A stretch of DNA of 64,000 nt, taken from the NCBI RefSeq assembly GCF_006265095.1, contig NZ_VCNK01000025.1:1-64000 (forward strand), in the 5' to 3' direction. The notes beneath the pieces are model-generated. The model ran no database searches. It worked only from the letters and a program-made list of their open reading frames with translations, and was not told the origin of the DNA. Position numbers and translations under genes: made by a program. The stretch is from Phaeobacter sp. B1627. GTDB taxonomy: Bacteria; Pseudomonadota; Alphaproteobacteria; Rhodobacterales; Rhodobacteraceae. Of the stretch, positions 33,744 through 43,800 are shown one piece after another (position 1 is the first letter of the stretch; every line of letters starts with the position of its first letter).

Positions 33744-34657
33744 GCCTTGTTCAGATCGGGTTTGCCGAGGGCGAGGCCCTGCTGGACTGGATCTCATTGA
33801 CAGAGGCCCTTGCGTCGGGACACCAGCGCCCCAAGGCCGAAGTCGGTGATACGTTTCTCTATCGCGGGACCGACACGCTTTTGTCCCGTTCCGCCTGGAT
33901 CGACGGGTTGGGAATCGCCGTCAAAACCGCAACGATCTTTCCAGACAACAGCAGCCGTGATCTGCCTGGCGTCAATGGCAGCGTCTCGCTGTTCTCGGAC
34001 GCGACCGGGCAACTGGAGGCGCTGATTGATTTCCATCTTGTCACCAAATGGAAAACCGCAGGCGATACGCTGCTGGGGGCGCTCCGGCTTGCCAACCCCG
34101 ACACGCGCGAAATCCTGATCGTTGGCGCAGGCACCGTCGCCGGGACATTGATCGAGGCGTTCTCAGTCGCCTATCCCGACGCACAGATCCGACTGTGGAA
34201 CCGCACCCGCGCCAACGCCGACGCTCTGGCCGCACACTACCCGGGGACGCAGGTCGCAGAGGATCTCGAACAGGCTGTGCCCGTGGCGGACATTCTGCTG
34301 ACCTGCACCATGTCCACAACTCCGGTTCTCCGGGGCGCGTGGCTCCGACCGGGGCAGCATGTGAACATGATCGGCGCCTACCGCCCCGATATGCGCGAAG
34401 CCGATGACACCGTGCTGACCCGTTCCAGAATTTATTGCGACAGTTTCGATACCACGCTGGATCACATCGGTGAATTCAAGATCCCACTGGAAACCGGGGT
34501 CTTGGCACGCGAGGACGTGCTGGCGGACTTCTATTCTCTCGACCGCTTTCCTGCCTATGATCCTGCGGCCATCACCCTGTTCAAGAATGGCGGGGGCGGC
34601 CATCTGGATCTCATGACGGGCCGCTATATCCTTGACCTGTGGAACCGGACCGCATGA
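33740..34657 (+). CDS. Ornithine cyclodeaminase / mu-crystallin family protein
   Basis: A 305-residue NAD(P)-binding protein. The family marks are V-K-T-A-T-I-F-P-D-N near residue 62, L-I-D-F-H-L-V-T-K-W-K-T-A-G around 95-108, and the Rossmann motif V-G-A-G-T-V-A-G near 130. The family includes ornithine cyclodeaminase, alanine dehydrogenase and imine reductases, and the true reaction cannot be chosen from sequence. It overlaps both neighbours by 4 nt, so the HAD, this protein and the hydrolase are co-translated. Confidence 0.87.
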   Translation: MSLVQIGFAEGEALLDWISLTEALASGHQRPKAEVGDTFLYRGTDTLLSRSAWIDGLGIAVKTATIFPDNSSRDLPGVNGSVSLFSDATGQLEALIDFHLVTKWKTAGDTLLGALRLANPDTREILIVGAGTVAGTLIEAFSVAYPDAQIRLWNRTRANADALAAHYPGTQVAEDLEQAVPVADILLTCTMSTTPVLRGAWLRPGQHVNMIGAYRPDMREADDTVLTRSRIYCDSFDTTLDHIGEFKIPLETGVLAREDVLADFYSLDRFPAYDPAAITLFKNGGGGHLDLMTGRYILDLWNRTA

Positions 34658-35592
34658 TCTGGCTGCTGATCCTGGCGTTCCTCGCAATTGGAATAGTGTC
34701 TCTGCCCTCGGTACAGGAGGCGTTTCGCAGACCGGTCACGGAAACGATGCGCCGCCTTGCACCCGGCAGATTTGCCGAGCTGACGCAGGGAATGACCCAT
34801 TTTCGGTGGATTGGCCCGGAGCGCGGGCCTGTCGTGGTCTGTGTACACGGCATCACGACGCCCTCCGAAGGGTTCGTGCCGCTGGCGGAACATCTGTCGG
34901 AGAAGGGCTATCGCGTCCTGCTCTACGATCTATATGGTCGCGGCTATTCCAACTATGTGCCCGGGCCGCAGGACCGCGCCTTTTTCCACCAGCAGCTTCA
35001 GGATTTGCTGGCGCATGAAGGCATCGTCGGGGATTTTACCCTGATCGGCTATTCCGTCGGAGGCTGTATCGCCAGTTCCTTTGCTGCCGAAAACCTCGCC
35101 CGGGTGCGGCAGTTGGTCTTGATCGCCTCGGTCGGGCTTCATACACCACGGACACCGGTGGCCGCCTATGCACAAGAACATCCCCGGCTTCGGGAATGGG
35201 TCCTGAAATGGACTTATCCGATGGTCGCACGACGATATATAAACACCGAATTGTCAGACGGCGACACCCCGGCAAAAGTCACCGCAGCTCAGCGCGCACA
35301 GATCCGGCGCCGGGGCTTCCTGCCATCCAATCTGGCCGCCATGCGCGGTCTCCTGCGCGAGAAATTTGATGAGGCCCACCGTGTGCTCCACCGGCAGGGG
35401 CTTCCGGTCCTCGCAATCTGGGGGGGCTCCGACCGGATCATTCCGGCCAGTGTGATCGGACGTATGACCGAACTGAATCGCGCGGCAAGACAGAGCGTGA
35501 TCGAGGACGCAGGTCATGGGATCGTGTATACGCACCCGCAGGAAATCGCTCGGATAATCCACGAAAATCACAGCAAGGGACTCCGGCGTTGA
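34654..35592 (+). CDS. Alpha/beta-fold hydrolase with N-terminal membrane anchor
   Basis: A 312-residue hydrolase. Residues 1-20 are hydrophobic (I-W-L-L-I-L-A-F-L-A-I-G) and probably form a signal anchor. The fold starts with V-C-V-H-G-I-T-T-P near 62; the nucleophile is Ser134 in G-Y-S-V-G-G, with an acid in W-G-G-S-D-R and His in D-A-G-H-G. Lipid-like or ester substrates are plausible. Its ATG overlaps the previous stop (ATGA). Confidence 0.88.
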   Translation: MIWLLILAFLAIGIVSLPSVQEAFRRPVTETMRRLAPGRFAELTQGMTHFRWIGPERGPVVVCVHGITTPSEGFVPLAEHLSEKGYRVLLYDLYGRGYSNYVPGPQDRAFFHQQLQDLLAHEGIVGDFTLIGYSVGGCIASSFAAENLARVRQLVLIASVGLHTPRTPVAAYAQEHPRLREWVLKWTYPMVARRYINTELSDGDTPAKVTAAQRAQIRRRGFLPSNLAAMRGLLREKFDEAHRVLHRQGLPVLAIWGGSDRIIPASVIGRMTELNRAARQSVIEDAGHGIVYTHPQEIARIIHENHSKGLRR

Positions 35593-35635
35593 CCGACCAG
35601 CGCGACACGGCGTTCAGGTTTGATTCAGGCTTCGT

Positions 35636-36874
35636 TCAGGCGGCGACCCCGGTCAGCGGTTTCTCCCGCACCGGCAAGTGGACAATCGCGCTAAACGCAC
35701 CGACACCGACCCCAATCCACCAAACCATCGTGTAGTCGCCGTAAATGTCATACATGCGACCGCCAAGCCAGACCCCCAGAAAGCCTCCGATCTGGTGGCT
35801 CAGGAACACGATACCGTAGAGGGTCCCCATGTAGCGCAGCCCATAGATATGCGCGACCAGCCCCGAGGTCAGCGGCACCGTCGCCAGCCAGAGGGACCCC
35901 ATCCCGACCGAGAACAAAATGACCGAAAGCGGTGTGATCGGCAGCAGGATAAAGGCAGCGGCAACGATCGTCCGGGCTGTGTAAATACCCGCCAGCAGGT
36001 ATTTCTTGGAGTAATATTTCCCAGCCCAACCCGCCAGCAGGGTGCCCGCGACATTGGCCAGCCCGATCAGCGAAATCGACACCGCCCCCAGGGTCGAGGT
36101 GGTGGTGATCCCCAAACCATGCAGCATCCCCCCCGGCATGATCGGCCCGCACATTTCGGTCACAAAGGCCGGAAAATGCGCGGTCACAAAGGCAAGCTGA
36201 TAGCCGCAACTGAAAAAGCCCAGAAAAATCAGCGTATAGGATGGATCACGAAACGCCTTCACCAGGATCTGGCCCAGGCTCTCCTCCAGCTCCGCCTTGC
36301 TCACGGGGGTTGGGGCCCGCATCAGAGGCAGCGACAGGATCAGCGCAAGGACGACGCCCGCAAAGACCAGAAACACCGACTGCCACGGCATCAGCCTGAG
36401 CAGAAATTCAGCGGCAGGCGCGCCGATGACCTGCCCCGCCGATCCGGCCGCTGTCACAATAGCCAGCGACATGGAGCGGTTTTCGGCAGAACTGGCGCGG
36501 CCCACCACGGCCAACACGACGCCAAAGCCGGTCCCGGCGATGCCAAAGCCCACCAGCCACTCGTAGCTCTGCATCTCAAACGGCGTGGTTGCGCCCGAAC
36601 TCAACACCAGCCCGGCGGCATAGACGACCGCGCCGATGACAATCGCCTTTCGGTCGCCAATTTTCTCGGCAATGGCACCAAAGATGGGCTGACCGATCCC
36701 CCAGGCCAAACTCTGGATCGCAATGGCCAGTGAAAACTCACTCCGCAGCCAACCGAAATCCTCGGCGATCGGGATCTGAAAGACGCCAAATGACGCCCGT
36801 ATCGCAAAACTGACCATGATGATCAGGCAGCCCACAAGCAAAACTGGGGTGAACAGGGGCGCCTGACGGTCCAT
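35636..36874 (-). CDS. MFS transporter
   Basis: A 412-residue major facilitator protein with about twelve hydrophobic segments and the loop-2/3 motif region G-A-I-A-E-K-I-G-D-R-K-A. It resembles the oxalate/formate-antiporter-like and monocarboxylate-type groups (twelve segments, G-x-x-x-D-R-x-G-x-R/K variant). Substrate unknown. GGAG lies upstream of the ATG. It converges on the hydrolase operon with a 43-bp gap and is divergent from zapE. Confidence 0.88.
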   Translation of the reverse strand: MDRQAPLFTPVLLVGCLIIMVSFAIRASFGVFQIPIAEDFGWLRSEFSLAIAIQSLAWGIGQPIFGAIAEKIGDRKAIVIGAVVYAAGLVLSSGATTPFEMQSYEWLVGFGIAGTGFGVVLAVVGRASSAENRSMSLAIVTAAGSAGQVIGAPAAEFLLRLMPWQSVFLVFAGVVLALILSLPLMRAPTPVSKAELEESLGQILVKAFRDPSYTLIFLGFFSCGYQLAFVTAHFPAFVTEMCGPIMPGGMLHGLGITTTSTLGAVSISLIGLANVAGTLLAGWAGKYYSKKYLLAGIYTARTIVAAAFILLPITPLSVILFSVGMGSLWLATVPLTSGLVAHIYGLRYMGTLYGIVFLSHQIGGFLGVWLGGRMYDIYGDYTMVWWIGVGVGAFSAIVHLPVREKPLTGVAA

Positions 36875-37024
36875 AGCGGGTCTCCGGGAACGAGGGTTTG
36901 TTGCAGTGTCGCCATTCCCGCGGCCGCGTCAATTCAGGAGTTTTGTGTCCATACATTAGAAAAATTGAACGGTCCTGTTCATGCTGTGCTGCCCTGTGGC
37001 TTTCCTTTGTAAAATCATCCGGCT

Positions 37025-38104
37025 ATGGCTTTGCCTATGACACATATGAGCACCCTCTATCAGACCCGCGTGGCTTCCGGGCAGATCCAGCCCGACGCCG
37101 CGCAACAGGCAGTGCTGCCTGAGTTCGATCGTATTGCTGACGGCCTGCGGGCCGAGCCGGTGAAAAAAGGGCTGTTTCGCAAGGCCGTGAGACCGGATGT
37201 CAAAGGGCTCTATCTGTGGGGCGGAGTCGGGCGCGGCAAATCAATGCTGATGGATCTGTTTGTCGAAAGCCTCGACGATATTCCCAGCCGCCGGGTGCAT
37301 TTCCACGCCTTCATGCAGGAGATCCACGCAAAGATGCATGTCGCGCGGGAACAGGGTGTCCAGGATACGCTGGCCCCCGTCGCCGCAGAGGTGGTTGCCT
37401 CGGTCCGGTTGCTCGCCTTCGACGAAATGCAGATCACCGATATCACCGATGCGATGATAGTCGGGCGCTTGTTCGAAGCCCTGTTCGAGGCGGGCGTAAC
37501 TGTTGTCACGACTTCAAACCGGGTGCCGGACGACCTGTATAAAAACGGTCTCAACCGCCAGCTTTTCCTGCCCTTCATTGACCTCATCAAACAGCAGATG
37601 CACGTCCATGAAATGGTCAGCCCGCATGATTATCGTCAGAACCGCCTGACCGGGAGCCGGGTGTATTTCACGCCACTCAACGCCGAAACACGAGCCGAAA
37701 TTGACGCGATCTGGCGCGACCTCACCGGTGGCTCCGCCGAGCCTCTCTCCCTGACCGTCAAGGGGCGAACGGTCACCCTGCCCGCCTATCGCAACGGCGT
37801 CGCCCGAGCCAGCTTCTTTGATCTCTGCGGCACGATGCTGGGACCCGGTGACTATCTCACCATAGCCGATGCGGTAAAGGTTCTGGTACTGGAGAACATT
37901 CCCAGCCTCGGGCGCTCAAACTTCAATGAAGCCAAACGGTTCGTGACGCTTGTCGATGCACTCTATGAGGCCCGCGTGCGCTTGATCTGTTCCGCCGCAG
38001 CCGAGCCCGAGTACCTCTATATGGAAGGCGACGGTGCGTTTGAGTTCGAACGCACGGCCTCCCGCCTGCGTGAAATGCAGGACAAGAATTGGGCACAAAG
38101 CTGA
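37025..38104 (+). CDS. zapE: Cell division protein ZapE (AFG1-like ATPase)
   Basis: A 359-residue P-loop ATPase that acts on the Z-ring during constriction, especially under stress. Walker A is G-G-V-G-R-G-K-S (66-73), followed by M-L-M-D-L-F; Walker B is L-A-F-D-E-M-Q-I-T-D-I-T-D-A, the ZapE/AFG1 signature; T-T-S-N-R-V-P-D-D-L is sensor-like. The ATG at 37025 is the first, and in-frame ATGs at 37037 and 37046 are alternatives, since no clear Shine-Dalgarno is visible. A strong stem-loop region follows the stop. Confidence 0.92.
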   Translation: MALPMTHMSTLYQTRVASGQIQPDAAQQAVLPEFDRIADGLRAEPVKKGLFRKAVRPDVKGLYLWGGVGRGKSMLMDLFVESLDDIPSRRVHFHAFMQEIHAKMHVAREQGVQDTLAPVAAEVVASVRLLAFDEMQITDITDAMIVGRLFEALFEAGVTVVTTSNRVPDDLYKNGLNRQLFLPFIDLIKQQMHVHEMVSPHDYRQNRLTGSRVYFTPLNAETRAEIDAIWRDLTGGSAEPLSLTVKGRTVTLPAYRNGVARASFFDLCGTMLGPGDYLTIADAVKVLVLENIPSLGRSNFNEAKRFVTLVDALYEARVRLICSAAAEPEYLYMEGDGAFEFERTASRLREMQDKNWAQS

Positions 38105-38128
38105 CCTGATGCTGGCCTGAACTGAACA

Positions 38129-38193
38129 GGTGCCTGAGGGACGCACAGGGGAGGCCGGTTTGGGGGCGGCCCCAAATCGGCACCACAGGCACC
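38129..38193. other. Nested stem-loop element 3' of zapE
   Basis: An outer 8-bp perfect inverted repeat, GGTGCCTG (38129-38136) with CAGGCACC (38186-38193), encloses an 11-bp stem, CCGGTTTGGGG (38055+100 to 38165, that is 38155-38165) with CCCCAAATCGG (38170-38180), loop GCGG, one G-T wobble. It lies 24 bp after the zapE stop in the zapE/folC convergent gap. There is no T-run on either side, so it is not a simple intrinsic terminator. Confidence 0.7.
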
Positions 38194-38275
38194 ACTACAT
38201 CACCACGGCAACCGCTTGTGTAGAATTTGTGCCCCGGTCACCGAATTTGGGCGGGCCGACCGGTCGCCACGCAAC

Positions 38276-38351
38276 CGCGCCGCGTCAGCGGCGCCCGGCC
38301 CAACGGGGGAGGCCGCATGATAATGCTGCCGAGACGGGCGGGAGCCCCCCC
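38276..38351 (+). repeat. Intergenic structured repeat, family A copy 1
   Basis: About 75 bp containing CGCGCCGCG, GGCCCAACGGG, a central hairpin GGCCGCAT-GATA-ATGCTGCC with one mismatch, and GAGACGGGCGGGAG followed by a C-run. The same order of blocks occurs at 54769-54845 in the same orientation. It lies in the gap where zapE and folC converge. It behaves like a dispersed REP-type element. Confidence 0.75.
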
Positions 38352-38403
38352 TCCCGATATGAAACGCAACACGGCCGGCGCAGTCCCGTCAACCCTGTTC
38401 ACA

Positions 38404-39687
38404 TCAACCATTCTCGCGCAGAACATGGCCGGCGAGGTAAAGCGAGCCGCAAATCAGAACCCGGCAATCAGGGTCCCGGGTCAGGACCGCCTGCAACGCC
38501 GCCGCGACGCTATCCGCCGACTGACTGGTCAGTCCCACCGACCGGGCGGCGCTCTCTGTCTCTGCCGCAGAAAGGGTCGCCGTCTCACCGGGAATCGAAA
38601 CCGCCGTCAGGCTCTGCGCCTCAGAGGCCAGCGGCCGCAGATACCCGGTCACATCCTTGGTGTTCAACATGCCGCAAATCAGATGCGTGGGCCGCTCTGG
38701 CAGTCTTGCCAATACCTCCGCCAGAGCAAGCCCTGCCGCAGCATTGTGCCCACCATCAAGCCAGACCTCTGCCGTTCCCGCCAAATCGACCAGCGGACCA
38801 GTCCTCAGGCGTTGCATCCGCGCCGGCCATTGCGCCTTTGTCACTGCTGCCTCACAGGCCGCCTCAGCAGCGCCGAGATGGCGCAGCACAGCCAGCGCAG
38901 CCCCTGCATTCTGCACCTGATGCGCCCCGATCAGCGCAGGCAGCGGCAGATCCAGCAGCCCCCGCTCGTCCTGATAGACCAACCGGCCTGCCTCTTCGGA
39001 TACATGCCAATGCTGGCCACAGGCGATCAGCGGCGCAGCCAGTCGCGCGGCGGTGGCCTCGATCACCTCCATCGCTTCGTCCGGCTGCGGGCCGACGACA
39101 ACGGGCACTCCCCGCTTGATGATCCCGGCCTTTTCGGCGGCAATTTTGGCCAGCGTATCGCCAAGAAACTGCTCATGATCGATGGATATTGGGGTAATGA
39201 CCGAGAGTTCAGGCGTAATCACGTTGGTTGCATCCAGCCGCCCACCGAGCCCCACCTCCAGCAGCGTGAAATCCGCATCCGTCCGGGCAAACGCCAGCAG
39301 TCCCGCCACGGTGGTGATCTCGAAATAGGTGATCGTCTCGCCGCTATTGGCGCTATAACACTCGTCTAGGATGGCACTCAGATGCGGTTCGGTGATCAAC
39401 TCTCCCGCCAGCCGAATACGTTCATGAAACCGCGCCAGATGCGGCGATGTATAGGCGTGCACGGATTTGCCCCAGCCCTCCAGGCCGGCCCGGATCATTG
39501 CCTGGGTTGATCCTTTCCCGTTGGTGCCTGCGATATGGATCACCGGTGGCAGCTTTTCCTGCGGGTTGTCCAATGCGGCCAGAAGACGCCAGACCCGATC
39601 CAGCGTCAGATCGATCACCTTCGGATGCAGCGCCATCATACGGGCAAGAATGGCATCGGATGTATCTGGGATCATATCAGCGGTCAT
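38404..39687 (-). CDS. folC: Bifunctional folylpolyglutamate synthase / dihydrofolate synthase
   Basis: Adds glutamate to dihydropteroate and to folates. The 427-residue Mur-ligase-type protein has the P-loop G-T-N-G-K-G-S (residues 54-60), S-P-H-L-A-R-F-H-E-R-I-R, the G-L-G-G-R-L-D-A-T-N signature and D-G-G-H-N in the C-terminal domain. The ATG at 39687 is preferred over the in-frame start at 39882, which would run back into accD. It lies downstream of accD on the same strand, the common accD-folC order. Confidence 0.93.
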   Translation of the reverse strand: MTADMIPDTSDAILARMMALHPKVIDLTLDRVWRLLAALDNPQEKLPPVIHIAGTNGKGSTQAMIRAGLEGWGKSVHAYTSPHLARFHERIRLAGELITEPHLSAILDECYSANSGETITYFEITTVAGLLAFARTDADFTLLEVGLGGRLDATNVITPELSVITPISIDHEQFLGDTLAKIAAEKAGIIKRGVPVVVGPQPDEAMEVIEATAARLAAPLIACGQHWHVSEEAGRLVYQDERGLLDLPLPALIGAHQVQNAGAALAVLRHLGAAEAACEAAVTKAQWPARMQRLRTGPLVDLAGTAEVWLDGGHNAAAGLALAEVLARLPERPTHLICGMLNTKDVTGYLRPLASEAQSLTAVSIPGETATLSAAETESAARSVGLTSQSADSVAAALQAVLTRDPDCRVLICGSLYLAGHVLRENG

Positions 39688-39709
39688 AGCTATTCTCAGC
39701 CTCGGGATC

Positions 39710-39775
39710 AAAAAAGGCCCGCCCTGCGCCCGCTGGGTGTCCCCGGTGGTGGCAATGGCAGGCCCGTTGGCGCAG
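39710..39775 (-). terminator. Possible terminator between accD and folC
   Basis: On the minus strand, a 7-bp perfect stem (CTGCGCC at 39724-39730 with GGCGCAG at 39769-39775 on the plus strand) encloses a long loop and is followed by GC-rich sequence and six T residues (A6 at 39710-39715). The loop is long, so partial termination or attenuation is more likely than a full stop between accD and folC. Confidence 0.35.
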
Positions 39776-39787
39776 AGTGTTGCGCGG

Positions 39788-40741
39788 CTATTCCGGTTTT
39801 GTTTCTGCAGTCGCGACAGGTTCGGAGGGGGTTTCGACGTTTTCAATCGCCGCCACCGGCTCTGGCGCGGGCAGATCGCCATGCACTTGCGGCGGCAAGT
39901 TCAGCAGCATCCGGATGATGGTGATCAATTCAGCGCGCATCTCGGTGCGCGCCACCACCCGGTCCAGCATCCCGTGATCCAGCAGATATTCCGCCCGCTG
40001 AAACCCATCGGGCAGCTTTTCGCGGATGGTCTGCTCAATTACCCGGGGGCCCGCAAAACAAATCAACGCGTTGGGTTCTGAAATATGCACATCACCAAGC
40101 ATCGCATAGGACGCCGTGACCCCGCCGGTCGTCGGATGCGTCAGGACAACGATATAGGGCAGCCCGGCTTCTTTCAGCATCTGCACGGCGACGGTGGTGC
40201 GTGGCATCTGCATCAGCGACAGGATCCCCTCCTGCATGCGCGCGCCCCCGGCCGCCGAAAACAGCACCAACGGACGGTGAAGCTTCACGGCCTCCTGTGC
40301 GGCTGCGATGATCGCATTGCCGACATACATGCCCATGGAGCCGCCCATGAATGAAAAATCCTGCGCACAGGCCACGATCGGCGTGCGGCCGATTTCGCCC
40401 GTAGCAACCAGCATCGCTTCTTTTTCGCCGGTTTTCTTCTGTGCCGCACGCATCCGGTCCGGATAGCGTTTCTGGTCGCGGAACTTCAGCGGATCGACAA
40501 CCGGCTCCGGCACTTTGACCTCGGCAAAGACACCCGCATCGAACAGCGCCTCAAACCGGTCTCGCGGGGTAATGTGCATATGATGGCCGCAGTTGGTGCA
40601 GACGTTCTGATTGTCGCTCAACTCACGGTGAAACAGCATGGTGCCGCATTCATCGCATTTCTTCCACAGGTTCTCGGGCACTTCGCGGCGCGAAAAGATC
40701 GAGTTGATCCTGGGGCGGACGTAGTTGGTGATCCAGTTCAT
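39788..40741 (-). CDS. accD: Acetyl-CoA carboxylase carboxyltransferase subunit beta
   Basis: Carboxyl transfer from biotin to acetyl-CoA in the first step of fatty acid synthesis, together with AccA. The 317-residue protein has the four-cysteine zinc ribbon (Cys29, Cys32, Cys48, Cys51) and the crotonase-like carboxyltransferase core with G-G-A-R-M-Q-E-G and [12 protein letters not shown] short acidic/Ala-Pro tail ends the chain. AGAGG precedes the ATG. Confidence 0.96.
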   Translation of the reverse strand: MNWITNYVRPRINSIFSRREVPENLWKKCDECGTMLFHRELSDNQNVCTNCGHHMHITPRDRFEALFDAGVFAEVKVPEPVVDPLKFRDQKRYPDRMRAAQKKTGEKEAMLVATGEIGRTPIVACAQDFSFMGGSMGMYVGNAIIAAAQEAVKLHRPLVLFSAAGGARMQEGILSLMQMPRTTVAVQMLKEAGLPYIVVLTHPTTGGVTASYAMLGDVHISEPNALICFAGPRVIEQTIREKLPDGFQRAEYLLDHGMLDRVVARTEMRAELITIIRMLLNLPPQVHGDLPAPEPVAAIENVETPSEPVATAETKPE

Positions 40742-40892
40742 CTATTGGCCTCTGCCTGGGTGGCGGTTTGCCCTCAGATAAGGGGACTTGGCGTCAATTG
40801 CAATCAGGCCTTATGCGTCAACGTCACCGGCGCGATGCTGGGCCTTTGAAACCAGCCACACGGTGGCCTTCAGGCGCGCCTGCGGCAACGGG

Positions 40893-43800
40893 CTATGATG
40901 CGGGGTCCGGATTGATGCTGCGCAGTGTGCCTGCCTGTACCGCGCGCGCTTCCTGCAATGCGACGGCCGCACCTGACAAATGGCCGGACACCATCTGCAG
41001 CAGCTGCAGCGCCACCGAAATATCGCTTTCGATGACGGTCCGGTATTCCTCGGCGCCGATGCGGAGGAAGACGCAATCCTCTGCTGCGATCAGATCCAGG
41101 CGGCGGGGCTCGTCCACGATCACGGCCAGGTCACCGATCAACCGACCGGGACCGACCAGATTGAGATGCCCCACCTCCCCCGGGAAGCGCAGCTCTGCCT
41201 GCCCCGACAGGCACAGATAAACCGCATCGCCCGGCTCACCTGCGCGAAAGACCGCTGCACCGGTCGGCACACGAACCCATGAGGCCGAAAACGCCAGCAA
41301 TCGGCGATGCCGCGCGTCCAGAGGCCTGAACAGGTCCACATCGCTGACGACCGCCAGCTTTCGGTCGAAATCATCGCCGGCGTTTTCAGCACCAGCCCCC
41401 GGTGACACAGCGCCACCGACTGCGCCGTCCAGACGGCCGTCTTTCAGCTCCAGAAAAAGATCATAGCGGTCCGGGTTCTCAAAGTGATCCTCAATGTGGA
41501 TCATCGTGGTTTTCGGCAACAGCGTCTGTAATCTCGTCCGGGTTTTCAGGCGACTGTCGGCATCATGGCTCGCCAGTACGCGCTCCAGGATCAAAACATC
41601 CGGCCGCTTGATCGCCGCGCGCGTGAACGCGGCCCGTTCCCGAAACACCGGCGCCAGCAGCGCACCACCAAGGCCTGTCGGCAGGTCGTAGATCATCAAT
41701 GCAAGCCGGGCCTTCAGGTCATGGTCGGCCATCACATCGGCGACCACATCCTCTACCGCCTGACCTTTGGCCCCCGCATGAGCCGCGACCCGGCCAAACA
41801 GGGCGTTTTCCAGCACCGTCAACTTGCGCGCATATTCATCTGCCCGGAGACGGCGAAAGACACCGGCGCAGTCGGACAGCAACAAATCACCGCGCCGGGC
41901 GCGCAGCCGCAGGATGTGATTTTTGAACGCCCGCGGCAGGCCGGAGCCAATCTGTTCCTCTGTCAGCAAAAACGGAAGCGTACACAGCAACGCGCGATCC
42001 TCCCGGCTCAGAGTCTGCCCCGCTCCGTGGCGATCTGCGGCCTGTGTAATCCGCACATAGAGGTCCTCATCCAGGCCCAGCCTGCGAAACAGGGGATGTC
42101 CGGTCTCGCCTCTGCCAAAGGTGCGCTGCAGTGTATCCAGCAGAGCCAGGCTGATATTGCGCGTCTCGTCTTCCAGCCCCTCAGCACGCAAGACGCGTTG
42201 GAACGGGCCGTCGGGGTCTGTGAACAGGGCCGTCGGGATCGGCTCCACCGCGAAGGCAAACATCATGTTCTCGGCCAGGGGCAAGGCCGGGTTGTAGCGA
42301 TCCGGCAGAAATCTGTAGACCACATCGCGCAGGCCCTGCTCCACCAATCGCGCCTCGATCTGTGGCCGCAGCGCTTTAATCTGGGCTTCGAGCGCCCTGT
42401 GACGGTCATGCAGCCGGGCGTGCAACGTGCGGTGAAACAGCTGGCCATCGACGCCCATCGCCTCGACTAGTTGAAACCACCAGTCGCGCAGATCTTCGTC
42501 GGAGCCCAATCCGGCGAGGTCCGGGTTCACCCAATCGGCATGGAGCGGGTCAGGGCTGTTCCCCGCCCGCAGGGATTCGGCGCGCTCCGCTGCATCCAGC
42601 TCCATGTCAGAGGCCCGGGGACGGCTGCGCAGCGGCATCAGCACATTGTCCCCCAAAGAGCCGTCGAACAGATAGGGCGCGCTGAAGGCATAGCCGATCC
42701 GCGCGGCGATGACCCCCTGATGCAGCTCCCGCAGCGGGCGGCCCGCAATGACCACCTCGCCGCGCGCGGGCAACACATCCCGTGTCAGCAACTGCGCGAG
42801 CGCCTGACGCTCCGTTGCCGAAGTGCTCTGGATCGCCACCTGCGCACCCGCCGGAATAGTCAGGGTCAGACCATCGAGGATTGGCTTTCCCTCTGCGTCC
42901 TTCACCGTGACATCACGCAGCTCGATCGCACCGCGCAGGTGCGGCAGCTCGGTCGGCTCGCCTTCAAAAAGCTGCTCGTCGATCATGCCGGGAGGGGCAA
43001 ATTTCTCGACCATGACCTGCCAGCGCAGCGACATGTCCTGTACCTGATTGTAGTAGGTCAGCAGCTCTTTCCATGGCCCTGACAGGTCCTTGTAGGCCGC
43101 CAGCGCCGCCACCAGCGCGCCCACCGTGATCTCCCCCCGGATCGCCAGAACCCCGCCGACCGAGTAGAAGAAAAACGGCGTCAGATGACCGATCAGGTTG
43201 TTCAGAAACTTCATGAAGAATTTCTTCGTGTAGATCCGTCGGCGGATTTCGAACAGGCGCCCCAGACGGTTCGAAATCTGCGCCAGGCGATACCGCCAGC
43301 CGCCATTGTTCCGAAGATCGCTCAACCCGGCCGCGGTTTCGCCGATCTCTGCTGCCAGCGCCCGGACCTCGGCAATACGATCCTTGTTCAGCAGGTTTAT
43401 CTGGCGTTGCATCATCGGGATCAGCCAGGCCTGCAGCGGGATCAGCGCGACGGAGGCAAGACCGAACCAGACACTTTGCACAAAGAGAAAGGAAACGATG
43501 GTCAGCATTTGTCCGGCCTGAAAGACAGGCTGGGCCACGGCATCGCCCATCAATCCCCCCATGGGCTCCGATTCGGAGGTGATCATCGACACCATTTCGC
43601 CCTGACTGGTGGTGCGGAAGTAGCTTGTCGGGAACCGCATCATCCGCGCGATCATCTGATACCGCAGACGGCGCAACAGGCGCTCCGACATGATGCCTTT
43701 CATCGTGTTCAACCGCATTTTCATCATGCCGCCGGCCAGAACCGCGCCCAGAAAAGCAAGGCACAGCACCAGCAGGTAATCCTCGGAGGCCAGCCGCCGC

